NCBI GenBank assembly: GCA_023386365.1
Contig: JAEWJX010000069.1
Coordinates: 1 to 64,000 of the forward strand
Direction: 5' to 3'
DNA from: Actinomycetes bacterium
GTDB lineage: Bacteria; Actinomycetota; Actinomycetes; Actinomycetales; Microbacteriaceae
DNA length: 64,000 nt
Shown: one piece after another, positions 7,305-15,451 of the stretch
Layout of the letters: each line of letters begins with the position of its first letter
Position numbering within the stretch: position 1 is the first letter of the stretch
The notes under the pieces: model-generated
Told to the model about the DNA's origin: nothing
Database searches by the model: none
The model's input: the letters and a program-made list of their open reading frames with translations, nothing else
Program-made: the position numbers and the translations under genes

Positions 7305-8630
7305 GTGAAGTCGGTAGCCCTTTCCATCGAAGAGCGGACCCCGCACGGGATCGCGACCGGGATCGCGCGTCTCATCACGACGGGCGACCTCGCCCCCGGC
7401 GACCGCCTGCCCACCGTGCGCGAGCTCGCATCCGACCTCGGCGTCTCCCCCGCGACCGTGTCGCACGCCTGGCAGACACTCAACTCGGCCGGCCTCATCA
7501 CCTCGCGCGGACGCTCGGGCAGCTTCGTGCGCGCCGAACCCCGCGAATGGCTGCCGCGCCGCTACCGCGGACTCGACGGGCAGCTCGACGCGCGCCTCGA
7601 CCTGTCGCGCGGCACCCCCGACCCGGACCTGCTGCCCGCGCTCGGTCCCGCCCTCGCGCGCGTCAGCGCACGCGCCGACACCACCAGCTACCAGGCCAAA
7701 CCCGACATCCCCGAACTCCACGACCTGCTGCGCGACACCTGGCCGGCCCCCGTCGAATCGATCACCGTGCTCAACGGCGCCCTCGACGCCATCGACCGGG
7801 CGCTCGCCGCCCTGGTGCGCTTCGGTGACCGCGTCGTCGTCGAGAACCCCACCTTCCCGCCGTTCATCGACCTGCTCGACCACTACGGGCTCGAACCGGT
7901 GGGCGTCGAACTGGATGCGGAAGGCATGCGACCGGAGGCGTTCGCCGCCGCCCTCGGCACCTCCCCCGCGATCGTGCTGTTGCAACCGCGAGCCCACAAC
8001 CCCACCGGGATCTCCATGACCCCCGCCCGCGCCGAACAGCTGGCCGGCATCCTCGACCGCAGCCGCACCGCGCAGGACGCCATCGTCATCGAAGACGACC
8101 ACTCCGGCGCCATCAGCTCCTCCCCCGACGTTACCCTCGCCACCTGGCTGCCCGACCGGGTGCTGCACGTGCGGTCGTTCTCCAAATCGCACGGACCCGA
8201 CCTGCGCATCGGCGCCATCGGCGGGCCGCGGCCCCTCGTGGATCGCGTGGTCGCGAGGCGGTTGCTCGGCCCCGGCTGGACCTCGCGCATGATGCAGGCG
8301 ATCCTGCACGAACTGCTCACCGACCCCACCTCCACCGCCCAGATCGAGGCGGCGAGCACCGCCTACGCTCTGCGACAGGATGCGCTGGCCGCCGCGGTGC
8401 GGGATGCCGGCGGCTGGCTGGCGGGCGGCGACGGCATCAACGTGTGGCTGCGGGTGGCGGACGAGCGCGCCGCCATCGTGCAACTGGCGGCGGTCGGCAT
8501 CCGGGTCGCCGCGGGCACCCCGTTCCAGCTCGGCGACACGCAGGAGCCGCACATCCGCGTCACCGCCGGCATGGTGCGCGACGACGTCGCCACCGTGGGT
8601 GCGGCGCTGGCGGTGGCGCAGAACGCGTAG
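7305..8630 (+). CDS. MocR/PdxR-type GntR regulator with aminotransferase-like domain
   Basis: A 441-aa chimeric regulator. Residues about 10-75 form a GntR winged helix (TVRELASDLGVSPATVSHAWQ). The rest is a fold-type I aminotransferase-like domain with the PLP-lysine motif HVRSFSKSHGPDLRIG and the substrate-loop Asn-Pro in RAHNPTGIS. The start is a GTG at 7305. It is divergent from the dihydropyrimidinase/ureidopropionase operon, so it probably controls that operon and itself. PLP-bound MocR proteins sense amines such as GABA; here beta-alanine or another beta-amino acid, the expected operon end-product, is an attractive but unproven effector. Confidence 0.87.
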   Translation: MKSVALSIEERTPHGIATGIARLITTGDLAPGDRLPTVRELASDLGVSPATVSHAWQTLNSAGLITSRGRSGSFVRAEPREWLPRRYRGLDGQLDARLDLSRGTPDPDLLPALGPALARVSARADTTSYQAKPDIPELHDLLRDTWPAPVESITVLNGALDAIDRALAALVRFGDRVVVENPTFPPFIDLLDHYGLEPVGVELDAEGMRPEAFAAALGTSPAIVLLQPRAHNPTGISMTPARAEQLAGILDRSRTAQDAIVIEDDHSGAISSSPDVTLATWLPDRVLHVRSFSKSHGPDLRIGAIGGPRPLVDRVVARRLLGPGWTSRMMQAILHELLTDPTSTAQIEAASTAYALRQDALAAAVRDAGGWLAGGDGINVWLRVADERAAIVQLAAVGIRVAAGTPFQLGDTQEPHIRVTAGMVRDDVATVGAALAVAQNA

Positions 8631-8643
8631 GTGCGCGCGGGGG

Positions 8644-8687
8644 TTTCGATACGCGGGCCGCTCCGCGGCTCGCTACTCAACCAGCGG
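8644..8687. repeat. Dispersed palindromic repeat, long copy 1
   Basis: Flanks TTTCGATACGCGG and TACTCAACCAGCGG surround a 9-bp stem with one mismatch (GCGGGCCGC / GCGGCTCGC, loop TCC). The same architecture recurs at 19794-19842 and, shortened, at 4864-4893. It lies just upstream of the cofD promoter. Confidence 0.6.
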
Positions 8688-8698
8688 AGAGGGCACCG

Positions 8699-8704
8699 TA
8701 GGCT
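8699..8704 (+). promoter_or_regulatory. Candidate -10 box of leaderless cofD
   Basis: TAGGCT ends 7 nt before the GTG start of cofD, and no Shine-Dalgarno is present. This spacing fits transcription beginning at the start codon. Similar boxes precede rsmD, the DUF3515 gene and the EI24 gene. Confidence 0.45.
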
Positions 8705-8711
8705 CACCGTC

Positions 8712-9695
8712 GTGAAGGTGACGGTTCTGGCCGGCGGTGTCGGCGGCGCGCGGTTCCTGCTGGGGTTGCGCGACAGGGTGGCGGCGGAGCCGGGCGAACA
8801 TCAGATCACCGCGGTGGTGAACACGGGCGACGACGCGTGGGTGGCGGGCCTGCGGATCACCCCCGACCTCGACTCGATCATGTACGCACTCGCCGGGGTC
8901 AACGACACCGTCCGCGGATGGGGTCGCACCGGCGAGACGGAGCGCGTGTCGGCCGAGCTGACCGCGTGGGGTGTCGGCTGGCCGTGGTTCACCCTCGGCG
9001 ACCTCGACCTGGGTGCCCACATCGCCCGCACCTCCTGGCTGCGTGAGGGCGTCCCGCTGAGCGGCGCGGTGGAGCGGCTCACCGCACGCTGGCCGCTGGG
9101 GGTTCGCCTGATCCCCGCCACCGACGACGAGGTCGAGACCTGGGTGGAGGTCGACGACCCGGACGGCGACACCCGGCAGCTGCACTTCCAGGAGTGGTGG
9201 GTGCGGCACCGTTCGAGCCTGCCCGCACGGGCGTTCGTGCAGCGCGGGGTCGCATCCGCACAACCGGCACCGGGTGTGCTCGACGCGATCGCCGACGCCG
9301 ACGTCGTGATCCTCGGCCCGTCGAACCCGGTGGTCTCGATCGGCACGATCCTCGGCATCCCGGGGATCGCGGACGCCGTGCGCTCCACGACCGCGCCCGT
9401 GGTGGGCGTCTCGCCGATCATCGGCGGTGCCGTGGTGCGCGGCATGGCGGATGCGTGCCTGCCGGCGATCGGCGTGGAGACGGCGGCGGATGCGGTGGCT
9501 CGCCACTACGGTGCGCGCGCGTCGGGCGGGGTGCTCGACGGGTGGCTCGTCGACACGGTCGACGACGGGCTCCTCCCCGGCATCGAGGCGGCGGGCATCG
9601 CCTCCCGCGCCGTGCCGCTGTGGCTGCGCGACCCGGAGTCGAGCGCCGCCCTCGCGGGTGAGGTGCTGGCGCTAGCCGCCGACCTGCGCCACTGA
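8712..9695 (+). CDS. cofD: 2-phospho-L-lactate transferase (F420 biosynthesis)
   Basis: A 327-aa CofD/FbiA-family enzyme that joins FO to the activated phospholactate (or phosphoenolpyruvate-derived) moiety to give (dehydro-)F420-0. The glycine-rich N-terminus TVLAGGVGGARFLLGL and the NTGDD motif (AVVNTGDDAW) are diagnostic. The ILGPSNPVVSIGTIL and SPIIGG segments line the active site in the family. The GTG at 8712 is preferred over an upstream in-frame GTG at 8631 because homologues begin at VKVTVLAGG and a TAGGCT box lies just upstream. The 3' end overlaps convergent cofC by 24 bp. Confidence 0.94.
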   Translation: MKVTVLAGGVGGARFLLGLRDRVAAEPGEHQITAVVNTGDDAWVAGLRITPDLDSIMYALAGVNDTVRGWGRTGETERVSAELTAWGVGWPWFTLGDLDLGAHIARTSWLREGVPLSGAVERLTARWPLGVRLIPATDDEVETWVEVDDPDGDTRQLHFQEWWVRHRSSLPARAFVQRGVASAQPAPGVLDAIADADVVILGPSNPVVSIGTILGIPGIADAVRSTTAPVVGVSPIIGGAVVRGMADACLPAIGVETAADAVARHYGARASGGVLDGWLVDTVDDGLLPGIEAAGIASRAVPLWLRDPESSAALAGEVLALAADLRH

Positions 9696-10307
9696 GGCGA
9701 GCGCGGCACGCGTGAAGCGCCCCACGCGGCCGCCCGCGACCGCGTGCAGCTGGTCGGGGGTGTCGACGTCGCGGCGGAGGCCCGAGTCAGCGGGAACGTC
9801 GAGCTCTGTCAGTCCGAGCGCGCGATGACGCACCGCCGAGTCGGCACCGAACGCCTCGACCAGGTCGACCCCGCCGAGCGCGGTGGCGAGCGAGCTTCCG
9901 GCGCCCTCCGCATCCGGCACGAACGACCGTGCGGACCCCGACGCCGCATCCAGCGCCGCGTCGAGCTCGGACGGGTCGAGCGCCGGGAGATCACCGAGCA
10001 GAACGGCCCGCGGGCCGCGGACATCCGCGGTGGCGAGCCCGGCGGCGATCGCCCCGGAGAGCCCGCGCGGCGGGGAGTCGTCGACGACCTCGAATGCGAC
10101 CCCCGCATCCGCGAGCGCCCCCACGAGGTCGGCGTCGCCGGTGACCACGATCATTCGCCCCACCCGCGAGGCGCGGGATGCTGCAACGATCGTGTCGAGC
10201 GCGATCGCCCGCACCACCCCGACATCCGCCCCGAGCCGCGACTTGCCGATCCGCGCCGGCTTCACGGGCACGACGAGGGTCCACGGAGCTTCGGGCGACA
10301 CGGTCAC
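9672..10307 (-). CDS. cofC: 2-phospho-L-lactate / PEP guanylyltransferase (F420 biosynthesis)
   Basis: A 211-aa CofC/FbiD-type nucleotidyltransferase that makes the guanylylated precursor used by CofD. The N-terminal VVPVKPARIGKSRLGA resembles the MobA-like NTP-binding loop, and LLGDLPALDP carries the metal-binding Asp. The gene is convergent with cofD and the two overlap by 24 bp, so the genes for consecutive steps sit tail to tail. Both are adjacent to the putative F420-0 transporter. Length and motifs are normal for the family. Confidence 0.93.
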   Translation of the reverse strand: MTVSPEAPWTLVVPVKPARIGKSRLGADVGVVRAIALDTIVAASRASRVGRMIVVTGDADLVGALADAGVAFEVVDDSPPRGLSGAIAAGLATADVRGPRAVLLGDLPALDPSELDAALDAASGSARSFVPDAEGAGSSLATALGGVDLVEAFGADSAVRHRALGLTELDVPADSGLRRDVDTPDQLHAVAGGRVGRFTRAALASVAQVGG

Positions 10308-10352
10308 CGTCCCATTCTGTGCCGTGCGCCGGTGGCGGCGCTGACGCTTCGC

Positions 10353-10446
10353 TAGAGTGAACCCACTCGGACCCGATCTGGTCCGCCCGACGCCGCACCC
10401 GCCATGAGGTCGGCTCCCGTCCGCTTTCGCCTACCCGGAGTTCCTC
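10353..10446 (+). promoter_or_regulatory. Promoter and structured 5' leader of the F420-0-type transporter operon
   Basis: TAGAGT at 10353-10358 is a candidate -10 box, giving a leader of about 80 nt. The leader contains a perfect 6-bp hairpin (CGGACC at 10368-10373, GGTCCG at 10380-10385, loop CGATCT). No known riboswitch consensus was recognised. The leader may carry post-transcriptional control. Confidence 0.35.
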
Positions 10447-11412
10447 ATGGCCTCGCGTCTCGCGCCTCTCGCGCTCGTCCCCCTCCTCCTGCTCGCCGGC
10501 TGCGCCGCGGGCCCCGCCGCATCCGAGACCCCCGCCGCGAGCGACGGCGCGGTCACCGTCTCCAACTGCGGGGTCGACATCACCTTCGACGCCGCCCCGG
10601 AGCGCGTGGTCGCCATCAAGTCGACCTCGATCGAGCTGCTGCTGGCGCTCGGGCTCGGCGACCGGATCGTGGGCACGGCGTTCTCCGACGGCCCCGTGCC
10701 CGAAAAGTGGGCGGATGAGGCGGCCGACCTCACCGAGCTCTCGCCGTTCATGCCGAACGAGGAATCGGTGCTGGAACTCGAACCCGACCTCGTCTACTCC
10801 GGCTGGGAGTCGGCGTTCGCCGCCGACGCCAGCGGGGAGCGCGACGAACTCGCGTCGCTCGGTGTCGCCAGCTATGTGCAGCCGGCGGCATGCCGCAGCA
10901 CCGGCCCGCTGCCGAAGCTCACCTTCGACGAGATCTCCGACGAGATCCGCGAACTGGCCGCCATCTTCCGCGTCGACCCGACGGACCTGCTGGAGGAGCA
11001 GAGCGCCGAGCTCGACGCGATCGAGCCCGACACCCGCGGCCTCACCGCGCTCTGGTACTCCTCCGGCACCGACATCCCGTACGTCGGCGCCGGCACCGGG
11101 GCACCCCAGCTGGTGCTGGAGACCGCCGGACTCAGCAACATCGCCGCCGACATCGACGAGACCTGGACCTCGCTCGGCTGGGAGGCGATCGTCGCCGCCG
11201 ACCCCGACGTGATCGTGCTAGTCGACGCCGACTGGAACACCGCTGCCGACAAGATCGCCCTGCTCGAATCGAACCCGGCCACCGCATCCCTGTCGGCCGT
11301 GAAGAACCAGCGCTACATCACCATCCCGTTCCCCGCAGGCGAGGCCGGGGTGCGCACCGTGGATGCCGCGGCGCAGATCGCGGCGGCGGTCGCGGAGTAC
11401 GACCTGCCGTGA
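10447..11412 (+). CDS. Putative F420-0 ABC transporter substrate-binding lipoprotein
   Basis: A 321-aa periplasmic-binding-protein type III lipoprotein of the cobalamin/siderophore superfamily. The signal ends in lipobox LLLLAGC. The mature part starts with VTVSNCGVDITFDAAPERVV, the usual beginning of the binding fold, and has typical later segments such as IVAADPDVIVLVDADW. Proteins of this subgroup linked to cofC/cofD are catalogued as F420-0 ABC transporter components. The assignment rests on gene neighbourhood: cofD and cofC lie immediately upstream. A siderophore or cobamide ligand cannot be excluded. Its stop overlaps the permease GTG by 4 bp. Confidence 0.78.
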   Translation: MASRLAPLALVPLLLLAGCAAGPAASETPAASDGAVTVSNCGVDITFDAAPERVVAIKSTSIELLLALGLGDRIVGTAFSDGPVPEKWADEAADLTELSPFMPNEESVLELEPDLVYSGWESAFAADASGERDELASLGVASYVQPAACRSTGPLPKLTFDEISDEIRELAAIFRVDPTDLLEEQSAELDAIEPDTRGLTALWYSSGTDIPYVGAGTGAPQLVLETAGLSNIAADIDETWTSLGWEAIVAADPDVIVLVDADWNTAADKIALLESNPATASLSAVKNQRYITIPFPAGEAGVRTVDAAAQIAAAVAEYDLP

Positions 11413-12416
11413 CCGCACGTCGCTGGATCACCACCGGGGCGCTCGCGATCGCCCTGGTGCTGTCGATCCTCGGCGCCGTGACCATCGGGTCGGCCCAGAT
11501 CCCGCTCGCGGATGTGGTGGCCAGCATCCTCCGCCACCTCGGTGCGCCGGTCGCCGCCCCCGACCCGTTGCGGGACGCGATCGTGTGGGAGCTGCGATTG
11601 CCGCGGGTGATCACTGCCGCGCTCGTGGGGGCGGGGCTGGCGATCTCGGGCGCGATCATGCAGTCGATCATCCGCAACCAGCTGGCCGACCCGTACTTGC
11701 TGGGCCTCTCGTCCGGGGCGTCGCTCGGCGCGGTGAGCGTGCTGCTGCTGGGAGTCGCATTCGTGCTGCCGCTGGCCGCGTTCGTCGGAGCGGTGCTGGC
11801 GCTCGTGGCCACGCTCGCCCTGGCCCGCGCGGGTGGTCCGGTCACCCCGTCACGCACTGTGCTCGCGGGCGTCGCCGTGTCGTCGCTGGCCGGTGCGCTC
11901 ACCAGCTTCGTGATCTTCTGGACCGCGCAGGGCGACTCCTACCGCGACGTGCTCAGCTGGCTGCTCGGCTCGCTCGCCGGCGCCCGCTGGCCGGCCGTCG
12001 TGATCGCCGGGGTCGCCCTGATCGTCGTCGGCATCCCGCTGCTGTTCTCGGGGCGGCTGCTCGACGGGTTCGCGTTCGGCGACACCTCGGCGGCGGGCCT
12101 CGGCATCGACGTGCAGAAGACGCGGTGGATGCTGCTCACCGCCACGGCTCTGCTCACCGGCGCGATGGTGTCGGTGTCGGGTGCGATCGGCTTCATCGGC
12201 CTGGTGGTGCCGCACGCGGTGCGGCTGATCGTCGGGCCCGGCAACCGCCTCCTGCTCCCCCTCGCGGCGCTGGCCGGCGGAATCTTCCTGGTGTGGGCCG
12301 ACACCCTCGCCCGCACCGCATTCGACCCGCGCGAACTGCCCGTCGGCATCATCACCGCCCTCGTCGGGGCTCCCGTGTTCGCCGCCCTGCTGCTGCGTCG
12401 ACGGAGAGTCGTATGA
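11409..12416 (+). CDS. Putative F420-0 ABC transporter permease (FecCD family)
   Basis: A 335-aa FecCD/BtuC-type permease with about ten hydrophobic helices. Family hallmarks are LRLPRVITAALVGAGLAISG near residues 60-80, NQLADPYLLGLSSGASLGAV and the C-terminal SGAIGFIGLVVPHAVRLI. It starts at a GTG overlapping the binding-protein stop (GTGA) and ends overlapping the ATPase ATG, so all three are coupled. The family fits type II importers for large cofactors, consistent with F420-0. Uptake is the default expectation for this fold. Confidence 0.83.
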   Translation: MTARRWITTGALAIALVLSILGAVTIGSAQIPLADVVASILRHLGAPVAAPDPLRDAIVWELRLPRVITAALVGAGLAISGAIMQSIIRNQLADPYLLGLSSGASLGAVSVLLLGVAFVLPLAAFVGAVLALVATLALARAGGPVTPSRTVLAGVAVSSLAGALTSFVIFWTAQGDSYRDVLSWLLGSLAGARWPAVVIAGVALIVVGIPLLFSGRLLDGFAFGDTSAAGLGIDVQKTRWMLLTATALLTGAMVSVSGAIGFIGLVVPHAVRLIVGPGNRLLLPLAALAGGIFLVWADTLARTAFDPRELPVGIITALVGAPVFAALLLRRRRVV

Positions 12417-13189
12417 GCGCCGTCGAGGTGCGCGACGTGACGGTGCGCGCCGGCGAGAAGACCCTCGTCGACGGCATCGGCTTCGACGCCCCCATCGGTC
12501 GCTTCACCGCCCTCGTCGGCCCGAACGGCGCCGGCAAGTCGACGCTGCTGCGTGCCATCGCCGGCATCGAGCACACCGCATCCGGGATGGTGCTGCAGGA
12601 CGGCGTCGACCTGCTCGCGCTCCCCCGTCGCACCCGCGCCCGCACCCTCGCGCTCGTCGAGCAGGATGCCGCGACCGAACTGCCGCTCACCGGGCGCGAC
12701 GTGGTGCGGCTGGGGCGTAGCCCCCACGAATCGATCATCGGCGGAGGCGACCCCGACGCCGACCGCATCGTCGCCGACGCCCTGGAACGTACCGGCGCCG
12801 CCCCGTTCGCCGACCGCGACATCACCACCCTCTCCGGCGGGGAACGTCAACGCGTGCTCATTGCGCGTGCCCTCGCCCAGCAGCCGCGCATCCTGCTGCT
12901 CGACGAACCCACCAACCACCTCGACCTCGCCGCGCAACTCGACGTCACGGCTCTCGTCGAGAACGTCACCGCCGCGGGTGTCACCGTCATCGCCGCGATC
13001 CACGACCTGAGCATCGCGGCGGCCCACGCGGATGCGGTGGTCGTGATCGCCGACGGACGGGTCGCCGCATCCGGACCCACCGAGGCGACCCTCACCCCGG
13101 AACTCATCGGCGACGTGTTCCGCGTGGCCGCGCAGTGGACGCGCAACCCGATCACCGGCCGGCCCCTGCTGGCCGTGGGGGCGCGGTAG
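12413..13189 (+). CDS. Putative F420-0 ABC transporter ATP-binding protein
   Basis: A 258-aa ATPase with Walker A GPNGAGKST, signature LSGGERQRVLIARAL and Walker B ILLLDEPTNHLD. It is of the FecE/BtuD type that partners FecCD permeases. The start ATG at 12413 overlaps the permease stop by 4 bp. It ends 3 bp before the convergent transglutaminase gene. There is no second substrate-binding or periplasmic gene in the cluster, so the three-gene set looks complete. Confidence 0.86.
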   Translation: MSAVEVRDVTVRAGEKTLVDGIGFDAPIGRFTALVGPNGAGKSTLLRAIAGIEHTASGMVLQDGVDLLALPRRTRARTLALVEQDAATELPLTGRDVVRLGRSPHESIIGGGDPDADRIVADALERTGAAPFADRDITTLSGGERQRVLIARALAQQPRILLLDEPTNHLDLAAQLDVTALVENVTAAGVTVIAAIHDLSIAAAHADAVVVIADGRVAASGPTEATLTPELIGDVFRVAAQWTRNPITGRPLLAVGAR

Positions 13190-13192
13190 GCG

Positions 13193-15451
13193 CTACTCGG
13201 CGTCGGGGCGCCAGCGCGCGAGCAGCGACGGCGGCAGCAGGAAGACCCGCAGGCGGGTGCGCCAGCGCTGCGAGCGCGCGATGGAGCGTCTCACCGCCGT
13301 GAGCTCCGCCACCGACAGGGCGCCCGCATCCGGTCGACCGAAGGCCGACACCTCCACGCTGCCCCGCAACGCCGCGAGCGACACGACGTCGTCGCCGAGC
13401 GCCGGCTGGAGGCGCGCGGCGAACGCCCGCGGTGTCTCGGAGTCAGGCGCCGACCACCCGTAGTCGCGCGCAGTGTCGCGCAACTCCTCCCAGGCGGCGG
13501 CCGCCGGGTCGGGCCCGCGCAGCATCCGGCGGATGCGCCGACGGCGCACCCCCAACCGGAACGCCGCAGGCACCGCGAGGAGCAGCACCACACCGGCGAG
13601 CACCGCGAGCGCGATCCCGAACGCCGGGCTCTGGTCGTCGGCGGCACCCGCCGCACCCGGGTCGACGTCTTGCAGGTCGGGCCGCTCACCGGGCGTCGCG
13701 GTCGAGGTGGCGAGCGGGGTGGGGTTGCTCTCGTCCTGCGGGGTGTTGGGGTCGTCGACCAGCTGCGACCCGTAGTCGGGAACCGAGCCGCGGCCCGGCG
13801 TCGGCTCGAATCGCAGCCAGCCGATGCCGTCGAAGTACAGCTCCGGCCAGGCGTGCAGGTCGTCGGAGCTCACCGCGAACACCGACCGGCCGTCGATCAC
13901 CTGCCGGTCGCCCGGCTGGAAGCCGACCGCGATGCGCGACGGGATGCCGAGGGTGCGCGCCATCACCGCCATCGCGGAGGCGTAGTGCACGCAGTAGCCG
14001 ACCTTCTGCTCGAGGAAGACGGCCAGCGCCTCCAGGCCCGAACCGTCGAAACCGTCGGCCACCGGGGCGTCTTCCGAATACGCGAACGGGGCGGCACGCA
14101 GGTACGCCTGAAGTGCGAGCGCCTGCGCGTACGGGTTGCCCGCGGAACCGGCGACCGTCGCAGCCGTCTCGGTGATGATCGCCGGGACCCCGTCGGGCAG
14201 GGCCAGCGTCGCCGACCCGACCCCGCTCGTCGTCGGCTGCACCGCCTCCAGCTGCGCCAGCGTCGGCTGCACCTCACGGAAGCCCACCGTGTACTGCTGG
14301 CCGCGCGCGCTCGACTCGGTGCTGCGCACCGTCAGCCCCTCCTCGTCCCAGTACCAGGCGCCGACCAGCCCCTCGACGCGCGTCGACGGGTACGGCACCG
14401 GCAGCCAGCGGCTGCGCACCTCCGACACCTTCACCTGCGCGAGCACCTCGTTCGCCAGGATCACGTCGGTGAGCCCCGGCGGATCCGCGAACGCGTCCAG
14501 GTCGGCGCCCTCACCGAGGTCGCTGACGTTCGGCCCCCAGATCTCGCCCGTGAAGTTCTGCAGGGTGGTGAGCCGCAGATACACGGGGTCGGTGGCGGTC
14601 GAGGTGTAGGTGAGCGCCAGCACCGGGTCACCCCGACGCAGGTCGTCGCCGAGGGTGATCAGCGGGTTGACGCCCGTGCGGATGCCGGACGTGAACGCAT
14701 CCGGGTCTTCCTTGATGTCGGGCAGCGCGTACGGCACCAGCAGCGACCCGACGAGCACGCTCGCCCCCACCAGCAGCGTCACGCGCCGGCTGTCGGGGCG
14801 TCGGCCGATCCGCAGGATCAGGAGGTACAGCACCGCCGTCACCATGAACCACAGCGCGTCGGTGATGTCGGGGCGCACCACCATCGGGATGGCGAGGATG
14901 ACGCCCAGCGGCAACGCCACGACCGCCGGGTAGCGGGTGGCGAGGCAGATGTCCGACGCCCACGCGCACACCACCATCAGCACGGCGATCAGCATCACGA
15001 TGCCGAGTTCGGGGGTGGCGGGCACCCGCTGCTCGACGATGGAGGCGATGCCCGACTCGACGATGCCGCTCAACGCGGGGAGCGTGTCAAACGTGGGGAT
15101 CACGCCGAGGATCGCGGTGCCCGGTGCGTAGCCGAGGGTGATCAGCATCACCCCGACCACGAACGAGATCAGCGGCGGCCAGAACACCGACCGCATGACG
15201 CTGCGCGCGATGCACGCCGCCAGCAGCACGGCCGCCGCGTAACCGGCGCCCACGATCCACCACGACACACCCTGCAGCAGCACATGCAGACCGGCGAGCG
15301 CCGACGCCAGCGCGGCGAACACGAGGCCGGCGCGGCCCCAATGCACGTTCGCGCCCGGGGCGCGACGGGACGCTGCGGGGGCCGGGCGGCGGGCCGCCTT
15401 CGCCGCTTTCGGCGGCTGAGCCTGCGGCCTGCGGATGTCAGTGAGCGCCAC
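13193..15451 (-). CDS. Transglutaminase-like membrane protein (TgpA family), copy 1, catalytic triad intact
   Basis: A 752-aa protein with an N-terminal membrane domain of about six helices, a large extracytoplasmic region, a transglutaminase-like core and a further TM followed by a C-terminal DUF4129-like tail. The Cys-His-Asp triad is present: Cys487 in VGYCVHYASA, His533 in DLHAWPELYF and Asp541 in FDGIGWLRF. The GTG start at 15449-15451 overlaps the DUF58 gene by 14 bp. It is the third gene of a MoxR-DUF58-transglutaminase cassette, a widespread arrangement whose function in actinobacteria is poorly known. Compare copy 2 at 54200-56533, which lacks the Cys and His. Confidence 0.86.
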   Translation of the reverse strand: MALTDIRRPQAQPPKAAKAARRPAPAASRRAPGANVHWGRAGLVFAALASALAGLHVLLQGVSWWIVGAGYAAAVLLAACIARSVMRSVFWPPLISFVVGVMLITLGYAPGTAILGVIPTFDTLPALSGIVESGIASIVEQRVPATPELGIVMLIAVLMVVCAWASDICLATRYPAVVALPLGVILAIPMVVRPDITDALWFMVTAVLYLLILRIGRRPDSRRVTLLVGASVLVGSLLVPYALPDIKEDPDAFTSGIRTGVNPLITLGDDLRRGDPVLALTYTSTATDPVYLRLTTLQNFTGEIWGPNVSDLGEGADLDAFADPPGLTDVILANEVLAQVKVSEVRSRWLPVPYPSTRVEGLVGAWYWDEEGLTVRSTESSARGQQYTVGFREVQPTLAQLEAVQPTTSGVGSATLALPDGVPAIITETAATVAGSAGNPYAQALALQAYLRAAPFAYSEDAPVADGFDGSGLEALAVFLEQKVGYCVHYASAMAVMARTLGIPSRIAVGFQPGDRQVIDGRSVFAVSSDDLHAWPELYFDGIGWLRFEPTPGRGSVPDYGSQLVDDPNTPQDESNPTPLATSTATPGERPDLQDVDPGAAGAADDQSPAFGIALAVLAGVVLLLAVPAAFRLGVRRRRIRRMLRGPDPAAAAWEELRDTARDYGWSAPDSETPRAFAARLQPALGDDVVSLAALRGSVEVSAFGRPDAGALSVAELTAVRRSIARSQRWRTRLRVFLLPPSLLARWRPDAE

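Noticed and set aside
10353..10446. Cobalamin riboswitch before the FecCD-type transporter
   Set aside because: No B12-box-like or core consensus is visible; the cofC/cofD context favours an F420-0 transporter.
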